Shown: positions 47,269-56,170, counted from the stretch's first letter. The stretch: DNA of 64,000 bases from Wenzhouxiangella limi (GCF_010499265.1 NZ_JAAGSC010000040.1:248001-312000); one strand, 5' to 3'. A program made the numbers and translations. The notes: generated from the sequence alone by a model not told the origin.

Positions 47269-49729
47269 GTCGAGCCCGTTCAGCCGGCGGGCGGCCGACG
47301 CCATTTTTAGTATCCGGCCGCTGGTTTTGCTGATCTTCGCGATTGGCACAGTCGTCATGATGTTCTTCCTGGCGCAGCTGCGCGTCGACGCTGGATTCTT
47401 AAAGCAGCTGCCGCTTGAGCACGAATACATGCAGACGTTCATGGAATATGAGCGCGAGTTCGGTGGGGCCAACCGGATCATGGTCGCGCTCATGGCCGAA
47501 GACGGTGAGATGTTCACCGATGAATTCTTCGAGCGCATCGAAGAAATCAGTAACCGGGTATTTTTCATCCCCGGGGTCGACCGGGCCAGCGTGCGTTCGA
47601 TTTTTACCCCGAACGTGCGCTTCGTGGAGATTGTCGAGGATGGCTTTGCCGGCGGTAACGTCATCCCGGCCGATTTCTCGCCTTCGCCCGAAGCCTTCGA
47701 GCGCGTGCGCTCCAATATCGTCGCGTCCGGTGAAGTCGGCCGCCTGGTGGCCGAGGATTTCTCCGGCGCCCTGGTTTCGGCCAATCTGCTTGAGCAGGAT
47801 GCGGGCAGCGGTGAATCGCTGGACTACCAGGACGTCGCGCGGCAGCTTGAAGAGATTCGTGAGGATTTCGAGGGCGAAGGCTACACCGTCCATATCATCG
47901 GCTTTGCCAAGATCGTTGGCGACATCGCCGATGGTGCACGCGGGGTGGTGGTCTATTTCGGCGTGGCTTTCGTCATCACGGCCTTGCTGCTGTTTTTCTA
48001 TTCGCGTTCGGTCTGGTTGACGGTGCTACCGCTGGTGTGCTCGGTCACGGCGGTGATCTGGCAGCTCGGCCTGCTGAGCCTGCTGGGTTTTGGCATCGAC
48101 CCGATGAACATTCTCACCCCCTTCCTGGTGTTCGCCATCGGGGTCAGCCACGGGGTCCAGATGATTTCCGGCTGGAACGCCGAAAAGCTTTTCGGCGGCA
48201 ATTCGCCGGTCGGTCTGGCGCAGGATGGTCATCGACTGGAAGACATCAAGGTCATTTCCAGCCTTGATGCATCCAAGCGCACCTTCGCGCGGCTGCTGGC
48301 GCCAGGGTCGATCGCGCTGATCAGCGATACCATCGGTTTTCTCACCATCCTGCTGATCAATATCCGCATCATCCAGGAACTGGCAATCACGGCCAGCATC
48401 GGCGTGGCGGTGATCATTTTCACCAACCTGGTGCTGCTGCCGATCCTTTTGTCTTATGTCCGGCTGCGCAATCCCGAGGCTTTCCGCGAGCGTCAATACG
48501 AAAATGGCCGCAAGACCGGCGTGATCTGGCTGATGATCGCCAGTTTTACCCGGCCCCGTGTGGCGACCATCGCCGTGCTGGTCGGCGCCGGCCTGTTCGC
48601 CTTCGCCTGGATCAAGAGCCAGGACATGCAGATCGGCGACTCCCAGCCCGGGGTCCCGGAGTTGCGGCCGGACGCGCGCTACAACCAGGATGCCGAGCTC
48701 ATCTCGGACCGCTTTTCGCTGGGCACCGACCTGATCTCCATCATTGCAGAAACCGTGCCGGGGGCGTGTACCGAGTCCTACGCGGTCATGGACGCCATCG
48801 ATCGTTTCTCGTGGCGGATGGCCAACGTCGAAGGCGTCCAGCAGGTGGTCTCTTTGCCGATGGTGGCCAAGACGGTCAACGCCGGCTGGAACGAGGGCAA
48901 CCTGCGCTGGAAAGTGCTGCCGCGCAATGCCTTCATCATGCGCCAGAACCTGCAGAACATCGAGACCTCGACCGGTCTGCTCAACGAAGACTGCAGCGCC
49001 ATGCCGATCATGCTGTTCACCACCGACCACAAGGCCGAGACCATCATCCGGGTGGTTCGGGCGGTGCGCGAACTGCGCGAGGAGATCTTCGTTGAACAGC
49101 TGGATTTCCAGCCGGCCGGCGATGTCGTGGATGATCTGGTCATGCAGGAGGGCGAGCCGTGCGAAGAGTGCCTGCGCTTCCGCCTGGCCACCGGCAACGT
49201 CGGCGTGATGGCGGCCACCAATGAGGAAGTCGAGGCCGCCCAGCTGCCGATGCTGCTGTACGTCTACTCAGCCATCATCATCCTGTGTCTGCTCACTTTC
49301 CGCACCGTGCTGGGCACCGCCTGCATTGTCCTGCCGCTGGTCCTGGTCAGCTACATGGCCTACGCGCTGATGGCTTACATGGGCATTGGCCTGAAGGTCA
49401 ATACCCTGCCGGTGGTCGCGCTGGGGGTCGGGATCGGCGTCGATTACGGCATCTATATCTTCAGCCGCATGCGCGCGTTCATGCAGGACGGCTACGACCT
49501 CGACGAGGCCTACCTGCGCACCCTGCGCCTGACCGGCAAGGCGGTGTTCTTCACCGCCATCACGCTGGCGGTCGGGGTTGGCACCTGGCTGTTCTCGGCC
49601 CTGCAGTTCCAGGCCGACATGGGCGTGCTGCTGGCTTTCATGTTTATCTTCAACATGGTCGGTGCCATGCTCCTGCTGCCCGCCCTGGCTAGGATGCTGC
49701 TGGCCTGGAAAGAGCCGGCCGCCCGTTAA
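47261..49729 (+). CDS. RND / MMPL superfamily exporter
   Basis: The 822 residues have the two-fold RND layout with about twelve membrane helices: one near residues 20-38, a large periplasmic domain, five helices near 225-400, a second transition near 430, a second periplasmic domain, and a final bundle near 660-815. The sequence FLVFAIGVSHGVQMISGW and VVALGVGIGVDYGIYIFSRMRAF are typical of the MMPL/patched-like subgroup, which moves lipids or hydrophobic substrates using the proton gradient. It closes the lipase-DUF1302-DUF1329-BNR block. There is no companion membrane-fusion protein or TolC in view. The start is at the ATG overlapping the BNR stop. Confidence 0.92.
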   Translation: MSESSPFSRRAADAIFSIRPLVLLIFAIGTVVMMFFLAQLRVDAGFLKQLPLEHEYMQTFMEYEREFGGANRIMVALMAEDGEMFTDEFFERIEEISNRVFFIPGVDRASVRSIFTPNVRFVEIVEDGFAGGNVIPADFSPSPEAFERVRSNIVASGEVGRLVAEDFSGALVSANLLEQDAGSGESLDYQDVARQLEEIREDFEGEGYTVHIIGFAKIVGDIADGARGVVVYFGVAFVITALLLFFYSRSVWLTVLPLVCSVTAVIWQLGLLSLLGFGIDPMNILTPFLVFAIGVSHGVQMISGWNAEKLFGGNSPVGLAQDGHRLEDIKVISSLDASKRTFARLLAPGSIALISDTIGFLTILLINIRIIQELAITASIGVAVIIFTNLVLLPILLSYVRLRNPEAFRERQYENGRKTGVIWLMIASFTRPRVATIAVLVGAGLFAFAWIKSQDMQIGDSQPGVPELRPDARYNQDAELISDRFSLGTDLISIIAETVPGACTESYAVMDAIDRFSWRMANVEGVQQVVSLPMVAKTVNAGWNEGNLRWKVLPRNAFIMRQNLQNIETSTGLLNEDCSAMPIMLFTTDHKAETIIRVVRAVRELREEIFVEQLDFQPAGDVVDDLVMQEGEPCEECLRFRLATGNVGVMAATNEEVEAAQLPMLLYVYSAIIILCLLTFRTVLGTACIVLPLVLVSYMAYALMAYMGIGLKVNTLPVVALGVGIGVDYGIYIFSRMRAFMQDGYDLDEAYLRTLRLTGKAVFFTAITLAVGVGTWLFSALQFQADMGVLLAFMFIFNMVGAMLLLPALARMLLAWKEPAAR

Positions 49730-49735
49730 GCCTGA

Positions 49736-50641
49736 TCAGGACTTCGGATAAAAGCGCGGCCCACCGGGAATTGGTCGCTTGCTGAAGCGCTTGTAAATCC
49801 AGAGGTACTGGGCCGGCTCGGCCCGGATACCTGCGCTGAGCCAGTCATTCATCGGCTGCAGTGCCCGCGCTGGATCCGGATCCAAGATTTCCGGCGGGGC
49901 GGACTGGAAGTGCAGTGCCCAGCCTCGGCCCCGGGGCAGGCGCAGGGCGTGACAGAAAATGACCGCGCAACCGGTCTTTCGAGCCAGCCGATGGACCAGG
50001 GTCATGGTCAGTGCAGGAACGCCAAGAAAGGGGACGAACACACCGTCTCCGCGCTTGGGCTGAATATCGGCGGCGACACCGACCGCGCCCCCGGCGCGGA
50101 GCTGGCGCAGCAGCTGACGCATGGCTGCGCTGCCGCTGGCCGCCACCCGGCCGCCGAAACGCGTACGTGCGGCGCTGATGAATGCGTCCAGCGCCGGATC
50201 GTCAGGCGCGCGATACAGGGTGACCATGTCGACGCGCCGCGACAGTTCCAGATTCAGGATTTCCCAGTTGCCCAGATGTCCGGTCACCATGAGCACGCCG
50301 CGGCCGTTATCCAGGGCCGTCTGCACGTCTTGCCAACCGTTCACCTGGGCCAGGTGCCGTGTCAGTCGTTCTCCCGACCAACCGGCCAGGGCACCAAGTT
50401 CCGATGCCAGGCGCAGCAGTTCCACGCGCTGTGCCTGAGCCAGGCGGCGCTGCTGTCCACCCGACTTTTCCGGAAAGCACACCGACAGGTTGCGTCGAAC
50501 CACGGCGTGCTTTTGCCAGGGTAGTTTCCCGAGCAGCCAGGCGGCCGGAACGGCTCCGGCATGCAGCAAGCGCAGGGGCATCCAGCCCAGCACTCGGGAA
50601 AGCGTCGTCAGCAGGCCGACTTTCAGTCGACCGGTATTCAT
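49736..50641 (-). CDS. LpxL/HtrB-family lysophospholipid acyltransferase, copy 1
   Basis: The ATG at 50641 overlaps the stop of the upstream paralogue by four bases (ATGA) and begins MNTGRLKVGLLTTLSRVLGWMPL, the usual start; a longer reading frame would run into that neighbour. The 301 residues hold one N-terminal hydrophobic segment and the HxxxxE catalytic motif in TGHLGNWE, followed by the FGGRVAAS and RRGDGVFVPFLG-type substrate blocks. Such enzymes add secondary acyl chains to lipid A (or, in some bacteria, ornithine lipids or arylpolyene-related lipids). Which acyl step it catalyses cannot be told. Confidence 0.88.
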   Translation of the reverse strand: MNTGRLKVGLLTTLSRVLGWMPLRLLHAGAVPAAWLLGKLPWQKHAVVRRNLSVCFPEKSGGQQRRLAQAQRVELLRLASELGALAGWSGERLTRHLAQVNGWQDVQTALDNGRGVLMVTGHLGNWEILNLELSRRVDMVTLYRAPDDPALDAFISAARTRFGGRVAASGSAAMRQLLRQLRAGGAVGVAADIQPKRGDGVFVPFLGVPALTMTLVHRLARKTGCAVIFCHALRLPRGRGWALHFQSAPPEILDPDPARALQPMNDWLSAGIRAEPAQYLWIYKRFSKRPIPGGPRFYPKS

Positions 50642-51528
50642 CGGCGATTGCGGTAGGGGTCGGTCCTGCCCTCCGGCTGCAGGGAAAAGCGCTTGTACAG
50701 CCACAGATACTGCTCGGGTTGTGCACGGATGTGTTCTTCCAGACAGCGATTCATGGCAGTTGCGCCAACGACCGGGTCGGCGTCGGCCACCGACGAATCC
50801 ACCGGTCGATACGCCAGTTCCCAGCCGCGGCCACCCGACAGTCTGCGACAATCAGAGAAGATGACGACGCAGCCGGTTCGCCGCGCCAGCCGATTGACCA
50901 GGGTCATGGTCAGCGCGGGCCGGCCGAACAATGGCGCGAATACGCCTTCCCCCTGGCGCGGTTGCTGGTCGATCAGCAGTCCGACGGTGCCGCCGGATTT
51001 CAACGCCCGCAGCATGTGACGCATCGCCGGCGAGCCGGCAGCGATCAGGTGGTTGCCGAAACGCGTGCGCGAAGCGGTCACGGCAAGATCGATCCGACGG
51101 TCTCGCGGCGCCTTGTACAGGCCGCTGAACGCGCTGTTGAGGCCCAGGTGCAGCGCGTTGATCTCCCAGTTGCCATGGTGGGCACCGATTATCAGTACGC
51201 CGCGCCCGGCGCGGCGGGCCTGGTCCAGATGGTCTCGACCCTGCACTTCCCGTACCGCCCGATCCAGGCGCGCCGACGACCAGTACCAGACTGCACCCGA
51301 TTCCAGCACCAGGCGAGCCATGGCGACCAGGTTGCGCCAGTGCAGCCGCTTGCGCTCGCGCGCGGTCCATTCTGGAAAAGCGATCTCCAGGTTGGTTGTG
51401 ATGACCCGATGCTTGCGCCATGGCAGGCAGTAAAGAATGGCCGCCGGGAACAGGGCCAGCCAGTACAGCAGCCGCAGCGGCATCCAGCTCAGCAGGCGAA
51501 TCAGGAGCAGCGCCAGGGTGATTTTCAT
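50638..51528 (-). CDS. LpxL/HtrB-family lysophospholipid acyltransferase, copy 2
   Basis: This 296-residue paralogue is upstream of copy 1 in the same minus-strand operon. It starts MKITLALLLIRLLSWMPLRLLYW, with the catalytic HxxxxE in GAHHGNWE near residue 132 and the QQPRQGEGVFAPLFG block near 220. The two enzymes share layout throughout and probably act one after the other on the same lipid, like LpxL and LpxM, but the relation may also be a duplication with different chain lengths. The region to dtd upstream (163 bases) is a divergent promoter gap. Confidence 0.88.
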   Translation of the reverse strand: MKITLALLLIRLLSWMPLRLLYWLALFPAAILYCLPWRKHRVITTNLEIAFPEWTARERKRLHWRNLVAMARLVLESGAVWYWSSARLDRAVREVQGRDHLDQARRAGRGVLIIGAHHGNWEINALHLGLNSAFSGLYKAPRDRRIDLAVTASRTRFGNHLIAAGSPAMRHMLRALKSGGTVGLLIDQQPRQGEGVFAPLFGRPALTMTLVNRLARRTGCVVIFSDCRRLSGGRGWELAYRPVDSSVADADPVVGATAMNRCLEEHIRAQPEQYLWLYKRFSLQPEGRTDPYRNRR

Positions 51529-51630
51529 GCAGGACGGGCAAAGGCAGGGTTCAGGGGTCCAAAGGATACCCGCAAAGCCCGCGCACCGGCCAGTTCGGCC
51601 CGGGCCCGCCGGTCGTCAGGCCTCGCGCCC

Positions 51631-51636
51631 TATAAT
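51631..51636 (+). promoter_or_regulatory. Candidate -10 element for dtd
   Basis: A perfect TATAAT lies 55 bases before the dtd ATG in the divergent gap. No good -35 hexamer stands at normal spacing, so the promoter may be activator-assisted or the match may be chance. Confidence 0.4.
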
Positions 51637-51691
51637 CTGACCTGCCGCTGTGGCGCCGACCGCAGCGCATTCGAGAACGCGGGAGATGGTA

Positions 51692-52132
51692 ATGATTGGT
51701 CTGATGCAGCGGGTGACCGGCGCGGCCGTCGAGGTGTCCGGCGAGGAAATCGCCCGCATCGGCCCCGGTCTGCTGGTTCTGGTCGGCTTCCGCCGTGGCG
51801 ATCGCGCCGAGCGCCTCGAGCGCTTCCTCGAGCGTCTGCTCAATTACCGCATTTTCGCCGATGAACAGGGCCGCATGAACCGCGGGCTGCGCCAGGCCGG
51901 AGGCGGATTGTTGCTGGTGCCCCAGTTCACCTTGGCCGCCGACACCAACGCCGGCAATCGGCCCAGCTTTTCGCCTGCCGCCGCGCCGTCGGAAGGCGCC
52001 GAGCTGTTCGAGCGGTTGATCGAGCGAGCCCGGTCGGCCTGGCCGGACAGCGCCTGGGGCCGGTTCGGCGCCGATATGCAGGTCAGCCTGGTCAACGACG
52101 GACCGGTGACTTTCTGGCTGGAGGTCGACTGA
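51692..52132 (+). CDS. dtd: D-aminoacyl-tRNA deacylase
   Basis: Dtd hydrolyses D-aminoacyl-tRNA (and glycyl-tRNA-Ala) to prevent D-residues entering protein. The ATG at 51692 sits six bases after GGGAG and gives MIGLMQRVTGAAVEVSGEE, the normal start, and 146 residues, the normal length. The active-site motifs are present: PQFTLAAD near 78, NRPSFSPAA near 92 and the Gly-cisPro motif in NDGPVTFWLEV at the C-terminus. The next gene starts three bases after its stop. Confidence 0.95.
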   Translation: MIGLMQRVTGAAVEVSGEEIARIGPGLLVLVGFRRGDRAERLERFLERLLNYRIFADEQGRMNRGLRQAGGGLLLVPQFTLAADTNAGNRPSFSPAAAPSEGAELFERLIERARSAWPDSAWGRFGADMQVSLVNDGPVTFWLEVD

Positions 52133-52134
52133 AC

Positions 52135-53136
52135 GTGTCCGCCGAGTCGATCGTGGCGCCTGATATCACCGACCGCACTGAAATGAGACGACTGGCGTCT
52201 GTCTTCGACCACGGCCGGTTGATCGCGATCCCGACTGAAACCGTCTACGGGTTGGCCGCGCCGATCGACCGGCCGGAACTGGTCGAGCGAATCTTTGCGC
52301 TCAAGGGTCGTCCGCCGGACCATCCGCTGATCGTCCACGTGGCCAGCCGCGCGCAGGCCAGGGTCTGCGTCAGCGACTGGCCGGAAGTGGCTGATATCCT
52401 GGCTTCGCATTTCTGGCCGGGACCACTGACGCTGGTGCTGCCGCGGTCTGCGGCGATTTCCGACCGAATCACCGCCGGCCAGAATACGGTCGCCCTGCGG
52501 ATGCCGGATCACCCCGTCGCCCTGGCGCTGATCGAGGCGCTGGATTCGCCGGTGGTTGCGCCCAGCGCCAACCTCTTTACGCGACTTTCGCCCACTTCGG
52601 CGGCGGATGTGACCGAGGCATTTCCTGCCTCCGAGGTGCTGGTCCTGGACGGCGGCCGGTGCCGCGTGGGCATCGAGTCCACTATTGTTGCCGTCGACGA
52701 GATGACCCAGACCCTGTGGTGGCTCCGCCCGGGCCAGGTTGATCGGGGCCAGCTGGCCGCGCTGCTTCCGCCCGGCTGGCGTCTGTCTCCGCCGGCCGAT
52801 GAGGCTGATTCTACTCAGCCGGCCGCTCCCGGTGGCATGCTGATCCATTACCGTCCGGGCAAGCCGCTGCGGGTGACGGTGGTTGCGGGACAGGCCGGGT
52901 TGCAAGGCCTTCGGCAGCGGCTGCACGCTGATCCTGAGACGACGGTGGTCGAACTCCCAGACCAGCCGGCGCAGGCTGCGCGCGAGCTGTATGCGGCGTT
53001 GCGCCGGGCCGATGCCCAACCGGGACAGTTCATCGACCTCATCATTCCGTCCGAGCGGCTGGACGATGCGGCCTGGGAGGGGGTTGCCAATCGCTTGCGA
53101 AAATCGGCCTCCGAGTGGACTCGCCTGGACGGCTGA
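52135..53136 (+). CDS. L-threonylcarbamoyladenylate synthase (Sua5/TsaC2 type)
   Basis: The enzyme makes threonylcarbamoyl-AMP for the t6A37 modification of ANN-decoding tRNAs. The 333 residues contain the YrdC domain (about 20-205, IPTETVYGLAAPI, FALKGRPPDHPLIVH, APSANLFTRLSPT) plus a C-terminal Sua5 domain (GGMLIHYRPGKPLRV near 240), so it is the long Sua5 form rather than the short TsaC. The start is GTG at 52135, almost abutting dtd, an operon of translation-quality genes. Convergent ntrC ends nine bases later. Confidence 0.93.
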   Translation: MSAESIVAPDITDRTEMRRLASVFDHGRLIAIPTETVYGLAAPIDRPELVERIFALKGRPPDHPLIVHVASRAQARVCVSDWPEVADILASHFWPGPLTLVLPRSAAISDRITAGQNTVALRMPDHPVALALIEALDSPVVAPSANLFTRLSPTSAADVTEAFPASEVLVLDGGRCRVGIESTIVAVDEMTQTLWWLRPGQVDRGQLAALLPPGWRLSPPADEADSTQPAAPGGMLIHYRPGKPLRVTVVAGQAGLQGLRQRLHADPETTVVELPDQPAQAARELYAALRRADAQPGQFIDLIIPSERLDDAAWEGVANRLRKSASEWTRLDG

Positions 53137-53145
53137 ACCGGTTCT

Positions 53146-54540
53146 TTAGTCAGAGGTTGCCAGGGCGCTGGGTTCTTTGAGGATTCGGGCCAGGGTGTTG
53201 CGGCTCATGCCGAGCCGGCGCGCGGCCTCGGACTGGTTGCCTTGGCAAAAGTCCACGGCAATGCGAGCGACGTGCTGCTCGAAGCGGGCCTTGAGCGGAT
53301 CGTAGACGTCTGGCTCTTCGCGCGACAGGCGCTGGCGCAACTCTTCGGTCATCAATTCGGGCCACCCGGGCGCCTTGGTCGCGCCGCCACGGTGATCGGG
53401 GTGCAGCTCCGGCGGCAGATCGTCGATGCCGATGACCGGCGCCGGGGCCAGGGCGACCAGCGACTGGCACAGGTGGCGCAACTCGCGCACGTTGCCCGGC
53501 CAGTCCAGGGTGGCCAGGTGCTCGAGCAGCGCCCGGTCGGCGAGCTTGGGCGGCAACCGGAATTCCTGTCCGGCCTCGCGCAGAAAATGGCGCACCAGGG
53601 CTGGCACGTCTTCCAGACGCTCGCGCAACGGCGGCACCCGCAAGGTGATCACTTTCAGGCGATGGTAGAGATCGGCGCGAAACTGGCCGCTCTCGACCAG
53701 CGCCGGGAGATCGCGATGGGTTGCGGTGACAATGCGCGCATCGGCCCGGACCAGATCATGACCGCCCAGCCGGTAATACTCTCCCTCGGCCAGCACGCGC
53801 AGCAGGCGCGACTGCAGCGACAGCGGCATGTCCCCGATCTCGTCGAGAAAAAGCGTGCCACCGGCTGCCTGCTCAAAGCGGCCCAGCCGTTTGTCGGCCG
53901 CCCCGGTGAAGGCGCCGCGCTCGTGCCCGAACAGCTCGGATTCGAGCAGGTCTTCCGGGATGGCCGCGGTATTGATGGCCACGAAAGGCCCACCGGCCCT
54001 GGGGCTGTGCTGGTGAAGCGCGCGCGCGACGAGTTCCTTGCCGGTGCCGGTCTCGCCGGTGATCAGTACCGGAATGTCGCTGCCCGACAGCCGCCCGATG
54101 ACCCGGATCATTTCCTGAAAGGCCGGCGAGCTGCCGACCAGGCCGTCACGGGGCGCGCCGCTGTCGCTGTCGCCCGGTCGGGCGTTAAGCGCCTTGCGCA
54201 CCAGGCGCCCGAGTTCGTCGAGATCGAACGGTTTGGCCAGGAATTCGAAAGCTCCGCCCTGAAATGCGCGCACGGCATAGTCGAGGTCGGAGTAGGCGGT
54301 CATGATGATGACCGGCAGGTCCGGACGCCTGCGGCGGAGTTCCTGCATCACGTCCAGGCCGCTTTTGCCTTCCAGCCGGATGTCGGCCAGCACCAGATCC
54401 GGGGCGCCGCGACGGAACGCCGCGTTCAGCTCGTCGCCGTCGGCGAACACGCTGGGTTTCCACCCTTCGCCGGTCAGGTATTCCTCAAGCACGTAGCGGA
54501 TTCCGGGGTCGTCGTCGATGACCCAGACGTTGTCAGACAT
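53146..54540 (-). CDS. ntrC: Nitrogen regulation response regulator NtrC
   Basis: NtrC is a sigma-54 enhancer-binding protein activated by NtrB when nitrogen is low. The 464 residues have a receiver domain (phospho-acceptor Asp53 in LADIRLEG), a central AAA+ domain with GETGTGKE and the intact sigma-54 contact loop GAFTGA, and a Fis-type helix-turn-helix at the C-terminus ([22 protein letters not shown]). It overlaps ntrB by eight bases. A sigma-54-like promoter with phased palindromes lies upstream of glnA, its expected target. Confidence 0.96.
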   Translation of the reverse strand: MSDNVWVIDDDPGIRYVLEEYLTGEGWKPSVFADGDELNAAFRRGAPDLVLADIRLEGKSGLDVMQELRRRRPDLPVIIMTAYSDLDYAVRAFQGGAFEFLAKPFDLDELGRLVRKALNARPGDSDSGAPRDGLVGSSPAFQEMIRVIGRLSGSDIPVLITGETGTGKELVARALHQHSPRAGGPFVAINTAAIPEDLLESELFGHERGAFTGAADKRLGRFEQAAGGTLFLDEIGDMPLSLQSRLLRVLAEGEYYRLGGHDLVRADARIVTATHRDLPALVESGQFRADLYHRLKVITLRVPPLRERLEDVPALVRHFLREAGQEFRLPPKLADRALLEHLATLDWPGNVRELRHLCQSLVALAPAPVIGIDDLPPELHPDHRGGATKAPGWPELMTEELRQRLSREEPDVYDPLKARFEQHVARIAVDFCQGNQSEAARRLGMSRNTLARILKEPSALATSD

Positions 54541-55552
54541 GGTCGCTCTCCTCGGCCGGAATCAGCGGCAGGCGAATGATGAAAGCGCTGCCGGGTGAAC
54601 GCGGCAGGTACTCGACCAGGCCACCGTGCGCGCGCGCGATCTGCTGGACGATGGCAAGGCCGAAGCCGGAGCCCTGGTCGCGCCCGGAAACCATCGGTAA
54701 AAAAAGCCGGTCGCGCAACGTTTCGGGAACGCCTTGGCCGTCGTCGAGAACCTCGATACGCACGGCGTGCCGGGCGGGTCGGTCGACCATCGGCGAATCG
54801 TGTTCGATGCGAGTGACCAGACGAATGGTGCCGGCCTCGGCCTGGACCGCGTTGCGAACCAGGTTGAGCACCATCTGGTGCAGCCGGTCGCCGTCGGCCA
54901 TCAGGGGCGGAATGCTGGGATCGAAGTCTCTGACCAGGTCGAGGCGGCCGTGACGTTCGGTAACCACCAGTTCGCCGGTTTCTTCGAGGATCCGGTGCAG
55001 ATTGATCGCCGCGAGCTCGGTGTTCTGGTCGCCGGCGAAGCGTTCGATCAGTCCGGTGATGCGGTCGACCTCGCGCTGGATCATCTCGGCGTGGCGCTTC
55101 AGCGCCGGCTCGCTGGTCTGACCGCCGATCAGCTGGGCGGCAGCGCGCACGCCGGCTAAAGGATTGCGCAGTTCGTGGGCCAGGCGCCTGGAGAGCATGT
55201 GAATGGCCTGCTGCTGGTCGGCGCGATTGGCCAGCTGGCGCTGGCGCAGTCGCTCGGCAACCGGATGCAGCTCGATCAGAACGCCGCCGTCGATACGGGT
55301 AAACACCGCATCGGCGGACTGGCCCGTTGTGCTCAGCGAGGCTTCGGGCGCCTGAAAACTGCGATGCCCGTGGGCCAGCCGCTGTGACCAGCGGGCCAGT
55401 GCCGGATCGGCGTATTCAAGCGGAGTGCGGTACAGGCTGGCCGGTGATCGTCCGAGAAAGTCGGCGGCGGCCTGGTTGAGCTGGTCGATGGTGCCGTCGG
55501 TCCCGATGATCAGGATGCCGGTGTACAGGCTGTCGGGATCGACCATCTCCAT
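54533..55552 (-). CDS. ntrB: Nitrogen regulation sensor kinase NtrB
   Basis: NtrB phosphorylates or dephosphorylates NtrC under control of the PII protein. It is a soluble 339-residue protein with a PAS domain (about 8-75), an H-box with His126 in LAHELRNPLAGVR, and an ATPase domain with DDGQGVPE and GSGFGLAIVQQI. There is no membrane segment, as expected for NtrB. It starts 10 bases after the stop of the DUF4124 gene and overlaps ntrC, so the three genes form one operon. Confidence 0.95.
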   Translation of the reverse strand: MEMVDPDSLYTGILIIGTDGTIDQLNQAAADFLGRSPASLYRTPLEYADPALARWSQRLAHGHRSFQAPEASLSTTGQSADAVFTRIDGGVLIELHPVAERLRQRQLANRADQQQAIHMLSRRLAHELRNPLAGVRAAAQLIGGQTSEPALKRHAEMIQREVDRITGLIERFAGDQNTELAAINLHRILEETGELVVTERHGRLDLVRDFDPSIPPLMADGDRLHQMVLNLVRNAVQAEAGTIRLVTRIEHDSPMVDRPARHAVRIEVLDDGQGVPETLRDRLFLPMVSGRDQGSGFGLAIVQQIARAHGGLVEYLPRSPGSAFIIRLPLIPAEESDHV

Positions 55553-55562
55553 GATCGGATCG

Positions 55563-56081
55563 TCAGCGCGGTTCCGCGGCGATCAACCGTACCGATACGC
55601 TTTCGGTTTCGGCCAGCACGCGCCCGCTGGGTGTCTGAAGTTCGGCGCGCAAGCGGTATTCGCCCGGCGACAGATCGCTCAGGGTCAACTCCAGGCTGCG
55701 GATTGGCGGCTGCGGCTGGTCATTCAGATAAACCACCATTTGTGCGGCTGGCGGAATGTCGAGGTTGCTGTCCAGGCGAATGTCGATTCGCCCGTCGCTG
55801 TTTGCGATCACGGCGTCTTCGGCAGGCTCGGCGATCGTCAGCTGCAACGGCTCGACGGCGCCATCTGCGGGCTCGGGCTCGATCAATTCTTCGACTTCGG
55901 GATCGTTTTCGCTGATCACGTTGATGTCGGGAAGGTCCAGCGGTTCGGCGTCTTCAGCGGGCTTCTGGTCGGTGTAGGTCACGTTGCCGTTTTCGTCGAC
56001 GACCCGGTAAATGGGCTGGGCAAGGAGGCCGGTACTGATCAGACAGAATCCGGCGAGCAGCATTTTCAGGGGGATGGACAT
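55563..56081 (-). CDS. DUF4124 domain exported protein
   Basis: The ATG at 56081 is preceded by AGGAAG at about nine bases and opens a signal peptide (MSIPLKMLLAGFCLISTGLLA, cut before QPIYRVVDE). Residues 22-45 match the DUF4124 pattern IYRVVDENGNVTYTDQKPAED. An acidic linker (SENDPEVEELIEPEPADG) leads into a beta-rich C-terminal domain like those that bind glycan or act as a small immunoglobulin-type fold. The 172-residue protein would be periplasmic. DUF4124 genes often lie near glnA/ntrB in gammaproteobacteria; the functional reason is not known. Confidence 0.87.
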   Translation of the reverse strand: MSIPLKMLLAGFCLISTGLLAQPIYRVVDENGNVTYTDQKPAEDAEPLDLPDINVISENDPEVEELIEPEPADGAVEPLQLTIAEPAEDAVIANSDGRIDIRLDSNLDIPPAAQMVVYLNDQPQPPIRSLELTLSDLSPGEYRLRAELQTPSGRVLAETESVSVRLIAAEPR

Positions 56082-56118
56082 CGCGCGTCGCTTCCTGTTG
56101 ATGAAGGGGTTGGCCCTC

Positions 56119-56124
56119 ATTCTA
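56119..56124 (-). promoter_or_regulatory. Candidate -10 element of the DUF4124-ntrB-ntrC operon
   Basis: On the minus strand TAGAAT (5 of 6 matches) lies 38 bases before the DUF4124 ATG. The -35 region has no good hexamer and is covered by an NtrC-like element. Confidence 0.35.
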
Positions 56125-56135
56125 CTGCCGCAACT

Positions 56136-56150
56136 GCACAAGATTTGAGC
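56136..56150. promoter_or_regulatory. NtrC-like site over the ntrB-operon promoter
   Basis: The plus strand reads GCACAAGATTTGAGC, with a canonical NtrC-type half-site GCAC at one end and GAGC at the other. Read on the minus strand, it matches the glnA palindrome GCTCAATnATTGAGC at 12 of 14 fixed positions. It lies where a -35 element should be, a place for autorepression. Confidence 0.4.
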
Positions 56151-56170
56151 GTTGGGTCCACGGAGAGTGG

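Noticed and set aside
50642-50851. Longer N-terminus for the first acyltransferase
   Set aside because: The extra 70 residues are read through the upstream paralogue out of frame; the ATGA overlap marks the true start.
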